Source: Diphasiastrum complanatum
Taxonomy: Eukaryota > Streptophyta > Lycopodiopsida > Lycopodiales > Lycopodiaceae
Length of the DNA: 64,000 nucleotides
Assembly (NCBI GenBank): GCA_029204225.1
Contig: CM055103.1
Coordinates: 3,629,224-3,693,223 of the forward strand
Direction of reading: 5' to 3'
Shown here: positions 46,795 through 57,189 of the stretch, piece by piece
Position numbering within the stretch: the stretch's first letter is position 1
How the letters are laid out: each line of letters starts with the position of its first letter
Notes under the pieces: model-generated
What the model saw: only the letters and a program-made list of their open reading frames with translations
Database searches by the model: none
What the model was told of the DNA's origin: nothing
Made by a program: the position numbers and the translations under genes

Positions 46795-47599
46795 TATTAG
46801 CAACCGTGCTAACACAGAGCAAATAAAAAAGGAAAGAAATAAAACTTCGTGGCATGTGTTTTGTAAAACCACGTATGAGTATCTGTCAATAAACTTCAGC
46901 CATGGCATGTGTTTTGTAAGTCCATGAGTAGAAGCTTAAGTAATAATAAAATAGCTTAAACTTAGATTTAGAACTTAGACTTAGGAAACGTAAGATTAGA
47001 AATATTTTATCTTAAGTTTTCCTAAGTTAAGAAATTTGAAGTTCTAAATCCTAAGTTAGAAGTTCTAGAAAGGTTAGAAACAGATTAGTCCCATAAGTTG
47101 GTAGACACTTATGGAAGACCCTCCTTGCCATAAAAGGAGAGGAATTTGCATTGTAAACAACATTTTGTGATTAAGGCAAAATTACTATTGTGATTATCTT
47201 GCATTTCATTGTGTTCCAATTGGAAGGTGCATAGCTTGAGGGAAGGTGCTCGGGCCTCCTCTTGCCTCCTTTCATTGGCCTTTAATTGTGGCATGGTTTT
47301 AAGTGTTTATTGCTTAGTTTAGCCACAATTCTTATTATCTCCCTTTGGGTGTTACGTAGGATTTAGTAATCTTGCTAGTTGGGTTTGCCTTAGCAAGGAA
47401 TTTTATTGTTGTCATTAATTAGCTTTATTTCTGTTACGGGCACTAGTTGGGCAAGCCTTAGTGTTTTCATTCTTGTTGATTCTTTCCGTATTCTGTTGAA
47501 GCTTGTTGTAGAAACTTAAAAAGTGGACGAATCTCTACATCCCTATACTACACCCGTAAGTAGATCTAGCCATCACATAAATTAGAAATACTTCCAACA
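46795..47599 (+). repeat. 5' LTR of element C
   Basis: It starts TATTAGCAACCGTGC (the solo LTR has TGTTAGCA, so TG has mutated to TA) and ends CTTCCAACA. It contains a short internal inverted block rich in CTTAGATTT/AAGTTCTAAATC words near 46960-47070. Confidence 0.9.
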
Positions 47600-47600
47600 T

Positions 47601-47618
47601 TGGCGACGTTGCCACTTT
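47601..47618 (+). other. Primer-binding site of element C
   Basis: TGGCGACGTTGCC follows the LTR end by one base: the first 13 bases match TGGCGCCGTTGCC with one change, while the last five bases (ACTTT) diverge. Confidence 0.65.
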
Positions 47619-47865
47619 TAAAGTATTTTTTACCTAGCTTCTTCTCCTTTTTTCTCTTTTCTTTTTTTGTTTTGCTTCTGTGTTGTATGTTTGCTTGTGT
47701 GCTTGTCTCTATCTACCAACAAACAGCACGCGTTGTCTCTCCAGGTCCTACACGAGCTGCGGAGCAACTTCTCAAATCAGGGGGAAGCAACAAGAGAGTC
47801 AACTTGGGCATTTTCTTCAAAAGAAGTGACCCAAGTGACATTTTTCACAACCAAAAAGGTATATC

Positions 47866-48530
47866 AGAATTCGTCAGCCTGTCTGCAGCCCTAGCAGACC
47901 CTGATCTTTTATTTTATCACCTCCACGAATTCTGACCACGGTCAGATTTTGAGAAAATAGCCTAATATACTGTCAAAATCCCTTATTTCTCATCCAAATC
48001 TTTTTCCTAGAATCCGCCGGCTTCACTGAGGCTAGATCTCATCAAGATCAGTCCTCCAGCAGCTCCACGAATTCTATCTCATAGATTTTGCCCGTTTATT
48101 AGTCAGAAAATCACATTTTTTTTTTTCATATTTCCTATCTACCAACCAACCAAACATCTTTGTTAGAATTCGCCATCCAGCCTAAGAATTCGTTCTCAAA
48201 GAGCACGATTTCTCTGTCCTACCAGCGATTTCTGAAACTCCAATTTTTTCCTAGAAAATCTAAAAAAATCATTATTATGAATTCAGAACTCTTTGTCAGA
48301 GTTTGCAAATATTATAGTTAAATTATCTGCCTCTCCATGATTTCTCAGCCTGTCCACGAATTCTATCACAACCAGAAAGACCAGTTTTTGTCCTACACTA
48401 TCCATTCTGCAAGCAAACTGCCCTTTTGCCAAGTACAGTATTGTCCTGCTCATCTGTATTCTGCATCATGTCTCGTGACTGTGCTAAATCTTCTAATCCA
48501 ACTCCTCCACGACTAGAATGAAGAATTCCA
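47866..48530 (+). repeat. Leader motif array of element C (AGAATTCG)
   Basis: AGAATTCG[TC][CT] occurs at 47866, 48165 and 48185. Its complement, as CCACGAATTCT, occurs at about 47924, 48066 and 48355, with decayed forms at 48009 (AGAATCCGCC), 48204, 48225, 48279 and 48522. The core CGAATTC/GAATTCG is palindromic. A Met-initiated frame at 47600-47935 is hydrophobic low-complexity translation and is not considered a gene. Confidence 0.75.
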
Positions 48531-48533
48531 CGT

Positions 48534-49034
48534 AAGTAGACATTTATGGAAGACCCTCCTTGCCATAAAAGGAGAGGAATTTGCATTGTAAACAACACTT
48601 TGTGATTACGGCAAAATTACTATTGTGATTATCTTGCATTTCATTGTGTTCCAATTGGAAGGTGCATAGCCTGAGGGAAGGAGCTCGGGCCTCCTCTTGC
48701 CTCCTTTCATTGGCCTTTAATTGTGGCATGGTTTTAAGTGTTTATTGCTTAGTTTAGCCGCAATTCTTATTATCTCCCTTTGGGTGTTACGTAGGATTTA
48801 GTAATCTTGCTAGTTGGGTTTGCCTTAGCAAGGAATTTTATTGTTGTCATTAATTAGCTTTATTTCTGTTACGGGCACTAGTTGGGCAAGCCTTAGTGTT
48901 CTCATTCTTGTTGATTCTTTCTGTATTCTGTTGAAGCTTGTTGTAGAAACTTAAAAAGTGGACGAATCTCTACATCCCTATACTACACCCATAAGTAGAT
49001 CTAGCCATCGCATAAACTAGATATACTTCTAACA
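48534..49034 (+). repeat. 5'-truncated 3' LTR of element C
   Basis: From GTAGACATTTATGG on it matches 47100-47599 almost base for base and ends CTTCTAACA at the target duplication. The first about 305 bp of the LTR and the polypurine tract are missing, a deletion that also defines the right end of the interior. Confidence 0.92.
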
Positions 49035-49212
49035 CTAACATACATAGCCCTATCTAGAATACGATATATCCCAAATTTATACCTCACTTCACCACTCCAA
49101 AATTAACATTTCAAAGTTCATGCATCCATAAAAACCGAAATGACACGCTTACGGACATATGGAAAATGGGAACTCCAAATTCCTATCATGAATACTTAAT
49201 ACATTTACTCAT

Positions 49213-49662
49213 TTGCTTATTCAATCTTTAAACACCGTATCAATACAAAAACACGCACTTGATATTTTTGCAGATTACAACCTCATGAGTTCAAATATAC
49301 TTTGCCTACAAGAAACTCGAACCTACAATTATGCAACCAATTTAGAACACAGGTTCCATGCTATCCGAAATTATTATTTTTTGGGAACAACCATATATTA
49401 TGATGACAATCAAACTCTCGATAACTATAACATTCACAATACAGAAAATGTAGAAATTATTAAAGCATCTTTTAACGCAGACAAAACTCATTGCATGACT
49501 GTAATCACAATATACCACAAACTGAATTCCAATATATTCCATTTCCTACAAATATTAAACTGTATTTTGAAAACCTCACAAACAAACACACCAATAACAA
49601 TTTTAGGAACATTGACCTGTTTTTTTCAAACACCTATACAAAACAGCTCACAACAGTTATGA
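49213..49662 (+). pseudogene. Helitron2-type endonuclease (EEP) domain
   Basis: In one open frame: IQSLNTVSIQKHALDIFADY, SNILCLQETRTYNY (the LQET catalytic Glu motif), a middle with ITIYHKLNSNIFHFLQILNC, and PITILGTLT where the family has GDFN, so the catalytic Asp/Asn pair is lost. This is the endonuclease/exonuclease/phosphatase fold that Helentron proteins carry after the helicase. LINE endonucleases share the fold, but adjacency to the helicase tail argues for a Helitron. It ends near the CT microsatellite. Confidence 0.78.
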
Positions 49663-49676
49663 ACCAATACAATCTC

Positions 49677-49777
49677 TCGATGAGAAACAATGCAAAGGAA
49701 GCAAGAGATGCATCGAAGCACAGGAAGAATCCTTGAAGGAATAAGAGCAGCTCTCACAATCTTTGTCTCTCTCCTGT

Positions 49778-49846
<69 letters not shown>

Positions 49847-49931
49847 CTGTCTCTCGATGAGAAACAATGCAAAGGAAGCAAGAGATGCATCGAAGCACAG
49901 GTAAAATCCTTGAAGGAATAAGAGCAGCTAT
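49677..49931 (+). repeat. Duplicated 75 bp unit around a (CT)n tract
   Basis: A 75 bp unit beginning CGATGAGAAACAATGC is present at 49677-49751 and 49857-49931 with two or three differences; a (CT)n tract of about 63 bp (49781-49843) lies between. Confidence 0.92.
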
Positions 49932-50640
49932 GGTGCCAAATGTCGACGCAGTGGCTTTTGTGAAGAAAGCCCGGCCTAATACCCAAAAATTGCACCTACG
50001 TACCTACATTATATTCACATTGGGCTACATTATATACAAACTATAATCCCATCACTTCTTCTTTGTTTGAAAACCTTCCAACCTTTCATAGCAGATTTTT
50101 GTTTAGCAACTCCTAACACAAAATTACGTACCTACCTTTCATATATGATTTTTCTTTGGCAAGTCCCAATGGCAAAACTGTGTACATTCACAAAGGCAAA
50201 GGCAAGGCCCTTGTGGGTTGCCACTATCCCTTGTTTCAATTCCATAGATTTTGGAAGTAAAATCACATTCTTTGTTGGCTAGTCTATGTGGAGTAAAAAA
50301 AAGCATTTTGCCATCACACAATGAGGTTTAGTACTTCAAAATTTTGGAGTTTTTATAGAGGAAACAACACTAGTAATATTTGCTGCTGCTGCTGCTGCTG
50401 CTTTTCACTCCGATCAATAAAGTGGAGCAGAGATCAGATATGGAGGGTCAAGAACTTTGAATATACATTAGGTTGATGGTGGAGAGAGAAGATATTGATC
50501 GATGCTTTGTTGTTAGCAGCACTTTCTGGCGAAATTGAGATACATAATTCATGGTGAAAATTGTGACAGAGAGTTGATGAGAATATCTTTGCTGTTTTGT
50601 GTTTTTGCTAATAAAAATTCCGCTGGCTTTTTTGGTAACA
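49932..50640. other. Distal flank of RRP43
   Basis: No gene seen. A (CTG)n tract lies at 50381-50401. The frame 50067-50282 has no recognisable motif. Confidence 0.5.
50381..50401 (+). repeat. (TGC)n trinucleotide repeat
   Basis: Seven TGC units. Confidence 0.97.
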
Positions 50641-50722
50641 GGTGAGGTTAGGGTTAGGGTTAGCGTTGGATTTAAGGATTTTGGGAAACAAAAATAGTGA
50701 GGTGTGAGAGAGAGGAGGGGAT
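50641..50722 (+). promoter_or_regulatory. RRP43 proximal leader with telo-box-like repeats
   Basis: GTTAGGGTTAGGGTTAG at 50647-50663 is the complement of AACCCTAA-type telo boxes, a promoter element known from plant ribosome-biogenesis and translation genes. It lies about 60 bp before the ATG, followed by a GAGAGAGAGGAGGGG purine stretch. Whether it is in the promoter or the 5' UTR cannot be told without a transcript. Confidence 0.5.
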
Positions 50723-53252
50723 ATGGCTGCCTCTGGCGATGGGGGTGCAGATATGGAAGTGGAGGCATTTCGTCGTCTCTACCCAGCTCGATTCTACCAG
50801 CGCTATTTGGATGCTGCTGTCAGGCCTGATGCGCGTCTTCTCAACCGAGCTCGATCCACCTCCATCTCTCTAGGTCCCCCCCCCCCCCCCCCCCCCCCAC
50901 CTTCTTTATGGCCTTTTAGTTGTGACCATCCTTTGTTTTCGTACAGTCTCTTTCGATCCGATTTTCCTCATGGGTCTGTCTCAGTTTTGGTTAGACACAA
51001 ACAATACAACATTACAGAAAAGTTTGTGTGTGTGTGTGTGTGTATTGTTTGCAGGGCCAGTTCCTACTGCTGATGGGTCTGCGCTGGTCAAAGTTGGAAA
51101 CACAGTAAGATAAAAACCTTTCTTTATACCTCACTTGGTTTAGTGGAGTTTGTATATTGCTCAATCAGTAGAAGTTAATAATTTCTCATCGAGTTTCCAG
51201 CTGCATGACTCTCAAGCGTTGTATATTATGCCTTTCTGTAAGGGGCTATGGTGGATACCTCTACCTGATTAAACCTAGGCAGATGGAAAGCCCCTCCCCA
51301 CCTGCAGTTAGGGTTACGTATTTAAGCACCTTTTAACTATTGGCAGTTACTGCTAATGGGTTTATGGTACCCCCAATGGCACTTAGACACTCGGAGATTT
51401 GGCCCTGGCACATCCTTACCCACAGATTCCTGTGTTTGCTCTCTTCACATTAAAATCTGTCGAGGATTGCATTGTCACATTGGATATCATTCACACATAG
51501 GGCCGACATGCATAAAAAGGGGATGTTCCTCTCTGCATGTTTCCTGGCACCTATTTTTGATATACAATGTAGTTCAATCTTACTTCCACATAAATGCATG
51601 AGAAAGCTCTGACTTTGCTATACGCTGCAGACAATGCTGGCAGGAGTAAAGCTAGAGGTGATGACACCATCTTCTGAAGGCCCTGATTTGGGGCAAGTTG
51701 GTAAGAGTTTATGCAGCTTTTGGCAGTGTGTGCTTTGTTACTCAAGTTTGGACTGCTGCTACTTGGTTATGAGGATGAAAAAGTTTATTGTTTGCTGTTT
51801 TTTGTGCGGTGGTGGGAAGAATACAGTGGTAGAATTTCATATGCCGCCTATTTGTTCCCCTCAATCAAGACCTGGTAGGCCAGCAGAGGCAGCATGCACC
51901 ATCACCGAGCAACTTACAAATGCTTTGAAAAGGTACTCAATATTTTATGTTGTTCAATTAATTTGAAATCTTTCGGACAGGCAGTAGTGAAGCTGTGACA
52001 CTCTGAACAATGCGCAGCTCAGAACTAGTGGATTTGCATGAGTTATCGATAGCTCCAGGCAAAGCAGCGTGGATGGCGTATCTGGTTAGTAATGCAATTT
52101 CTACCAATCTTTTCTTCAAGCTTGTTGCTCTGTACTCTGTATGACCTCCTATTCCTAGCATTAGCTTGTTGTGCTGTCGGGACCAAGCTGTTTACCAATC
52201 AAGAAACCCAACTCTCGTTTTGACTTATGGCAGGATATTTACTGTCTAGATGCTGATGGATCACTTCTTGATGCAGCACTGCTAGCATCTGTTTCTGCAC
52301 TAGCACACTGTGAGGATTCCATTCCATATCTCAGTCCAGTATTTAACTTTGCTGCCTCTCTGTTAACCCCAGCTCACAGATCGGTACTTTTTTGTTGCCT
52401 ATTTTGAATCCAGTACAAATTCCATCTGTTGCTATGACGGAAGAAGGCACGGTGATTCCTGCGCTTCCTGAAACTGGAATCAGTAACCATTTAAGTAACG
52501 ATAAGCATTTACAACAGCCAACGGTTAGTGAGCAGAGACGACTGAAGCTTGGTGCAATACCTTGGTCTCTTACATGTGCATTGTATAAAAAGCATGTCTT
52601 AGCAGATCCTACTGCAGAGGAAGAGACTGTTCTTCATACCATTCTAACTGTGATCATCGACTCCTCTGGAAGACTAGTTGCTTTCTATAAGCCCGGGGGT
52701 TCGATTCCTGCAACCACAAATATTATTCAGGTAAATTCGGTTCTTCCCTTTTTATAATTTATATACACTATTCCAGGTAATTTGTTATGCTAAAACTACA
52801 GAAATGTCTGCATGGCACCTTGATGGGGGTCATGCCCACATTGAGGAAATATACATAGATGACAATAAAATTCACTGGATGGGCTATCCATTATTTTGTT
52901 TTATGCATGTGCTTGTGACATGTCTTGTCCCAACTGTAGGCCATTGGATCAACATAACGGATGGCCAAATCCCCACTGGTTACAAGCCTTTGGAGTTTGA
53001 ACTTGCTCAACTGGCTTTTTATATGGATTTAAATCAGTTTGAAATTTGAACGTGGACACACATGCACATACACAAACACACATGCTAACGTGTGCACACA
53101 CACACACCTCCTGGTAAGAATCTTATATTTTTTCTTCCGAACTCTGACGTGAGGTTATGCTTCAGGAATGCATTTCTCTTGCAAAAAGGAGGTCCAAAGA
53201 ACTTCAGCGTTCTCTGGATGAAGCAATCACGCAATACGAATCCGAAACTTGA
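50723..53252 (+). CDS. RRP43: Exosome complex component RRP43
   Basis: Eight coding exons: 50723-50873, 51055-51104, 51631-51700, 51827-51932, 52018-52084, 52234-52309, 52414-52730, 53166-53252. They total 924 nt, 307 residues plus TGA, near the plant family length of about 300. All introns are GT-AG and phases close. RRP43 is an RNase PH-like subunit of the hexameric ring of the RNA exosome (nucleus and cytosol), which degrades or trims RNA from the 3' end; the plant ring subunit is structural. Evidence: the N-terminal MEVEAFRRLYPARFYQRYL and RPDARLLNRAR, then TADGSALVKVGNTTMLAGVK, EFHMPPICSPQSRPGRPAEA, DIYCLDADGSLLDAALLAS, ADPTAEEETVLHTILTVI, and a Lys/Arg-rich C-terminal helix (AKRRSKELQRSLDEA). 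The first donor (GTCCCC) is atypical. No lesions; probably expressed. Confidence 0.97.
50876..50898 (+). repeat. Poly-C tract at the first RRP43 splice donor
   Basis: Twenty-three C residues begin right after the GT of intron 1. Confidence 0.98.
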
Positions 53253-55499
53253 TGACATATGCTTACTAGTTCGTAAATACTTGGTAACGAAGAAAGCAGC
53301 AAGTTACTTTACCATACTCATCGTCTGGGATTGTAGCTTGCACTGAACGTTCTGAAAATGGTAATTGCAGTTACGGCGAATTTTTGTACCATGCCGTGCC
53401 CAGTATCGAGATGATATTCTTTCAAATTGAAAGGTCTCAGAGGGAAATCTTAAGACATTTTCGACATAAATTGCTGGACATTTACCTTCAATATTTGTAG
53501 GTCCCGTAAGCCCATCAATGTTGAACTTATAGTCTGCACCTTGCTAACGTGGGCTTTGGAGGAAGCATTCTGGGAAGGGGAAATTGCTGAAACCTCGTCT
53601 GTAACGGTTAGCAGATTTTGATGAGCAGATATTTTGTATCCATGGTCGAAATTAAAAGATAGTGTCACAGAGTGTTGCATTTAATGAGGCTCTCATGTAG
53701 AGGAAACTGTTTTTTTAGATGCCAGTTTGGTGAAGGGTTCAGGCTTTATGCCAGGTAATTGTTCAGTGGCATGCTGCTCTTAAGTTTTGAATTCACTTGA
53801 TTAGTTAAGATAAATCCTATTCATTTTAAGATGAAAATTTTATGGGCCTTTCATATGTTGAATATGTCAACTGTTTACTCCATTTTTGAGATGGGCCTTC
53901 ATGCTTGGTCTTGCATTAAGGTAGGACCAGAGAAGTGTTGGTTTTGTTTGAAATTCTGAAAACGATCTTGTTCATCTATATACAACTATTTTTTTACACA
54001 TATGGCATACATAACTCATCAAATTCTGAAAATGATCTTGTTCATCTATATACAACTATTTTTTTACACATATGGCATACATAATTCATCAAAGTGTTAA
54101 TCATGTTTGCACGATTCTTGATTGAATTTGTTTTCCTTTGCTAGATTAACCCATGCAATTATAGGGGAAGTTTCCCAATAAAGAGTTAGACATTCAAACT
54201 AGATCCAACTGTATTATCAAATGTTGGAATATATCTTTAGACATAACAATATGTGGAATTTGAAAAGAGGCATAGAGCTTAGTGTGAGCTCTTGCATGGC
54301 TGAAATGGGATTTTTTGGAATGGCCGTAATTGCCTCCATCGCTGGTTCAGAAGAGAATTTTTGATTGCTTTATTGGGTACTCAATTTCACTATATTCCTA
54401 AGGTGTTTAAAACACAAAAAGAGTTCTAGCATATAGTGGTGAACGAGTGAGCTGTTGAGCTAATTGGATGGAGTTGATGGTACAGATCGCCCATTCAGGT
54501 GGGTGGGTGCCCTTGGAGTACGCATTTTACTTCAGAATGTTGCATGGTTTCGTGAGAATAAATTATCTCAAGTCCTATGACAAATTGACACAAGACGGTG
54601 ACTATGAAATTCATGAATGTCATCTTGGTCTGTGCATGCCTGCCGGCATCTAGATCTTTGCTGAGATTGTGGGATTTGTGACATGTGAGATTTTGTTGAT
54701 TTATTGTTGGAATGGTGAGATAGACACATGTTGATATGAATTGACTAACAAGAATTTTTTTTGATATTGATGATATGCGTCTTCAAGTCACAAATACTAT
54801 TGACTTGTTTAACTGAGCTAATCCATTTGTGATTATATGCAAGTCAACTCTTATTATCATTGCCTTCAAGTTGATGTGATTAAGTTAAAAATTAATTTGC
54901 AATACATAGACATAAATGATGTCATGTATAATTTTTGGATTATTGACTCAAATTACTTCCTCATGTCTAGCACTAATGACTCCAATTATTTACAGGATAT
55001 GCAAATTTGCACACTTCACGAGTTTTATATAAGATTTAGGAGAAGCTATAAGGAAGACCTTTCAGAATCGAGAAAAGTTGGCATTGGGTGTTGCATATAA
55101 GTAGATAAATATTTGTTTTGATCCAACACATTTACAAATGCTACTCATTATATTTATTGGCCATAGAACTACTAGTATCTATGAGAAACCAATGTTTTAT
55201 AAATCATAATAAAAAATCACATGGGATCAAGAGAATATGAATTTTAGTATCCAATATTTCTTGGTTTCCACTGTTAATTTAGGAAAACAATTCAAAACAA
55301 TCAATTGATAGAATTGGATGGATGTTATTAGCCTTTCAGGTGACATCATCCAAAGTTCTCAAGTAGTAATTACTCTCCCAAGGAATACATGAAACCGGGT
55401 TACCCATTTTATAATATCAAGAAATTCACAAATATATTCCATGTAGAGAAATTGATTTAAGTGTTTTCGATTTCATAAATTTCATATATTCAAAAGGGG
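53253..55499. other. 3' flank of RRP43, gene-free
   Basis: It includes the RRP43 3' UTR region, then AT-rich sequence. The only repeat seen is the 70 bp tandem duplication at 53951-54090. Short frames (54468-54653, 54837-55100) have no recognisable motif. Confidence 0.5.
53951..54090 (+). repeat. Two tandem copies of a 70 bp unit
   Basis: The unit starting AAATTCTGAAAACGATC at 53951 repeats at 54021 with about two mismatches. Confidence 0.95.
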
Positions 55500-56013
55500 T
55501 AATATCTCAAAAACCTAACCCTCTTTTATAATCAATGGCTTTAGGCATCCCTCAAGATATCCAACTTATTACACTCTTACTTACGACAAACCTCCAAGTG
55601 TCGGTTAACCACAAGAGACCGAACGATTCACGTTCCACCCCACCATAAGACCTAATCCGGGTCCACCCTCCGTGCCCTGACTTGTGACCGTATCAAGCGG
55701 GATCCGACCTCCATCCTAGACAGTGTCCCAGACCACTGCCTAGGCTCTCAGCCATCTCCTGCCTCAAGCTGGCACTCATCATGGCCATGCACATGCTCTC
55801 CATCCACCTCCTCCTAGGTAGATAGAGTGGATGGCAAATGAGTCCTCCTCCCCTTGTATACCTCCAAGGAGAGAGACTCCAAGCCATGTGCACACCTAGA
55901 TCATGACATGTGGCAACCATGTAGATTCACGAGTCACCGGTCAAGTCTATAGGCCTAGTGATCGTCCAGTCTCAAGTTTGGGTTTGGGACCCAAGGGAGT
56001 TGGGTGCCTAACA
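55500..56013 (-). repeat. Putative 3' LTR of the minus-strand Gypsy
   Basis: On the minus strand a purine tract (AAGGAGAAGGGAATG, about 56012-56026) is followed by TGTTAGGCACCC, a PPT-LTR junction, 180 bp beyond the integrase C-terminus. GC content here is higher than in the flanks. The left edge is approximate. Confidence 0.5.
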
Positions 56014-56205
56014 TTCCCTTCTCCTTAAAAAATTCCTTATCTAAGGAAGAAAATCTGGGAACCTCAGTCCAAGGTCATGCTCTTTTTCCCAACATCCTTT
56101 CCAATGAACCAAGTACTCAATTACCTGCCTGTTTCTGAGACCACGTTGACGTACATCAACAATGGCATGTGGTTCCATAGGTACAAAGGATGTCATGTCC
56201 TCAAG

Positions 56206-56440
56206 CTAAATTAAGTCCTCCTGAAATATCAAGTCATCCTTTCCACCAAGTCGTTCCTTTAAACGACTAATGTGAAAAATTGGATGTACCTTAACACCTT
56301 GAGGAAGTTCCAACTGATAGGCATTCCGATGGAGTTTTCTTACTATACGGAATGGACCTACATAACAAAGTGATAATTTATTACATTTTCCAGTCTTTAA
56401 TACCTTAGTCTTTTGGTAGTCTAAGATACACAAGATGAAC
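56206..56440 (-). pseudogene. Gypsy integrase C-terminal domain
   Basis: KVLKTGKCNKLSLCYVGPFRIVRKLHRNAYQLELPQGVKVHPIFHISRLKERLGG is the standard ending of plant Gypsy integrases (GPF.I......AY.L.LP....HP.FH.S.LK). It is separated from the core by foreign sequence at about 56440-57190. Confidence 0.9.
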
Positions 56441-56568
56441 CAGTGTGCGGAATAAAGAATGAACAACTAATTACGAACAGACAACAATCAGACAATAAGA
56501 CATTCAAGATCATTCAACATGTGCATTACAACTACTATATTGTCAGATCTTTTCATAAGAGCGTTGTT

Positions 56569-57112
56569 GTGACAAACCCACACAGTGCGTCGGCTTGAGA
56601 GAATCTATGTAGTTTTTTTCCAGTTTCTTGTAATATCTATGAAATTGACTAAAAATAGTGATTTCAGCATGCTGGAGTCAATTTCTTCTCTAAGTCTTTT
56701 TTCAAGTGACAAATCCCACCCCCCCAAAAGTCGTGGCAAATCTCATGGTATTCACAAGGTCAACGTCTTCTCCAACTCACTGCATTGAATTCTGTACTGC
56801 TTGGGGACAACACTTGCACCGTCAGTGGAATTGCTCCACCAAATAGTATCATCGCTCCATCTGCATACTACATGCTGTTTGCTGTCAATCAAGGGGTAAT
56901 CACTGATTAATTTAAACCCTTTTCTCTCTATCCATAAAGATAGATCAAACACAAGAGGATTGGTTGAACATCAAATTAGTTGAACACCAATGTGAGCTAG
57001 GCATAGAATATGCCAACTGATGTCCAAGAGTTCACTAGTAAGCGAGACTGTCTGATATAGTTCGTGAGAGACATAGTATCTCTTGCGTTGACACACTGGG
57101 TGGGTTTGTCAC
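56569..57112. mobile_element. Unclassified insertion with inverted repeats inside Gypsy integrase
   Basis: GTGACAAACCCACACAGTGCG at 56569-56589 faces the inverted partner ending at 57112 (complement GTGACAAACCCACCCAGTGTG). Similarity continues inward for about 20 bp (GAGAGAATCTATGT against AAGAGATACTATGT). The 544 bp unit sits in the gap of the Gypsy integrase. Target duplications are unclear. A minus-strand frame (56752-56952: FDLSLWIERKGFKLISDYPL...) matches no family I know. Confidence 0.6.
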
Positions 57113-57189
57113 GCAGTGCTCTAGTGTAGACTGATATTCCAAGGAATATTCTAGCCATCCTGCGGCACATCTTTAAAAATACAAGCAAG

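Larger units (their letters stand above)
46795..49034 (+). mobile_element. Element C: 2.24 kb non-autonomous LTR element
   Basis: The LTR at 46795-47599 (805 bp) is followed by a PBS-like site, a 0.93 kb non-coding interior and a second LTR that lacks its first about 305 bp (48534-49034). Flanks are perfect CTAAC duplications (46790-46794 and 49035-49039). No gag or pol is seen. The shared LTR part shows about a dozen mismatches in 500 bp by eye, so the insertion is fairly young. The same LTR family exists as a solo LTR at 17834-18653. Confidence 0.93.
46500..49690 (+). mobile_element. Helitron2/Helentron-like relic, split by element C
   Basis: A PIF1-type helicase C-terminus (46580-46790 and 49035-49110) is followed by an apurinic-type endonuclease domain (49213-49662), the order found in Helitron2/Helentron proteins. 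The Rep (HUH) domain and the upstream helicase motifs were not found. The helicase is cut between VLNM and LTYIALSR by the 2.24 kb LTR element, which leaves a CTAAC duplication. Confidence 0.8.

Noticed and set aside
47600-47935. 111-residue frame starting at the element C PBS
   Set aside because: The Met lies in the PBS, the first half is low-complexity Phe/Leu translation of a T-rich stretch, and the rest covers the motif array. No domain is recognisable.
47100-49034. The two 500 bp direct repeats as a plain segmental duplication
   Set aside because: A full-length LTR, PBS, TG...CA type ends and a perfect CTAAC duplication identify an LTR element instead.
49213-49662. LINE endonuclease
   Set aside because: The fold is shared, but the helicase tail reads directly into this region and no LINE reverse transcriptase is nearby.
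52804-53049. 81-residue frame in RRP43 intron 7
   Set aside because: It lies between a donor and acceptor that join exons 7 and 8 in phase at the conserved position; no family similarity.
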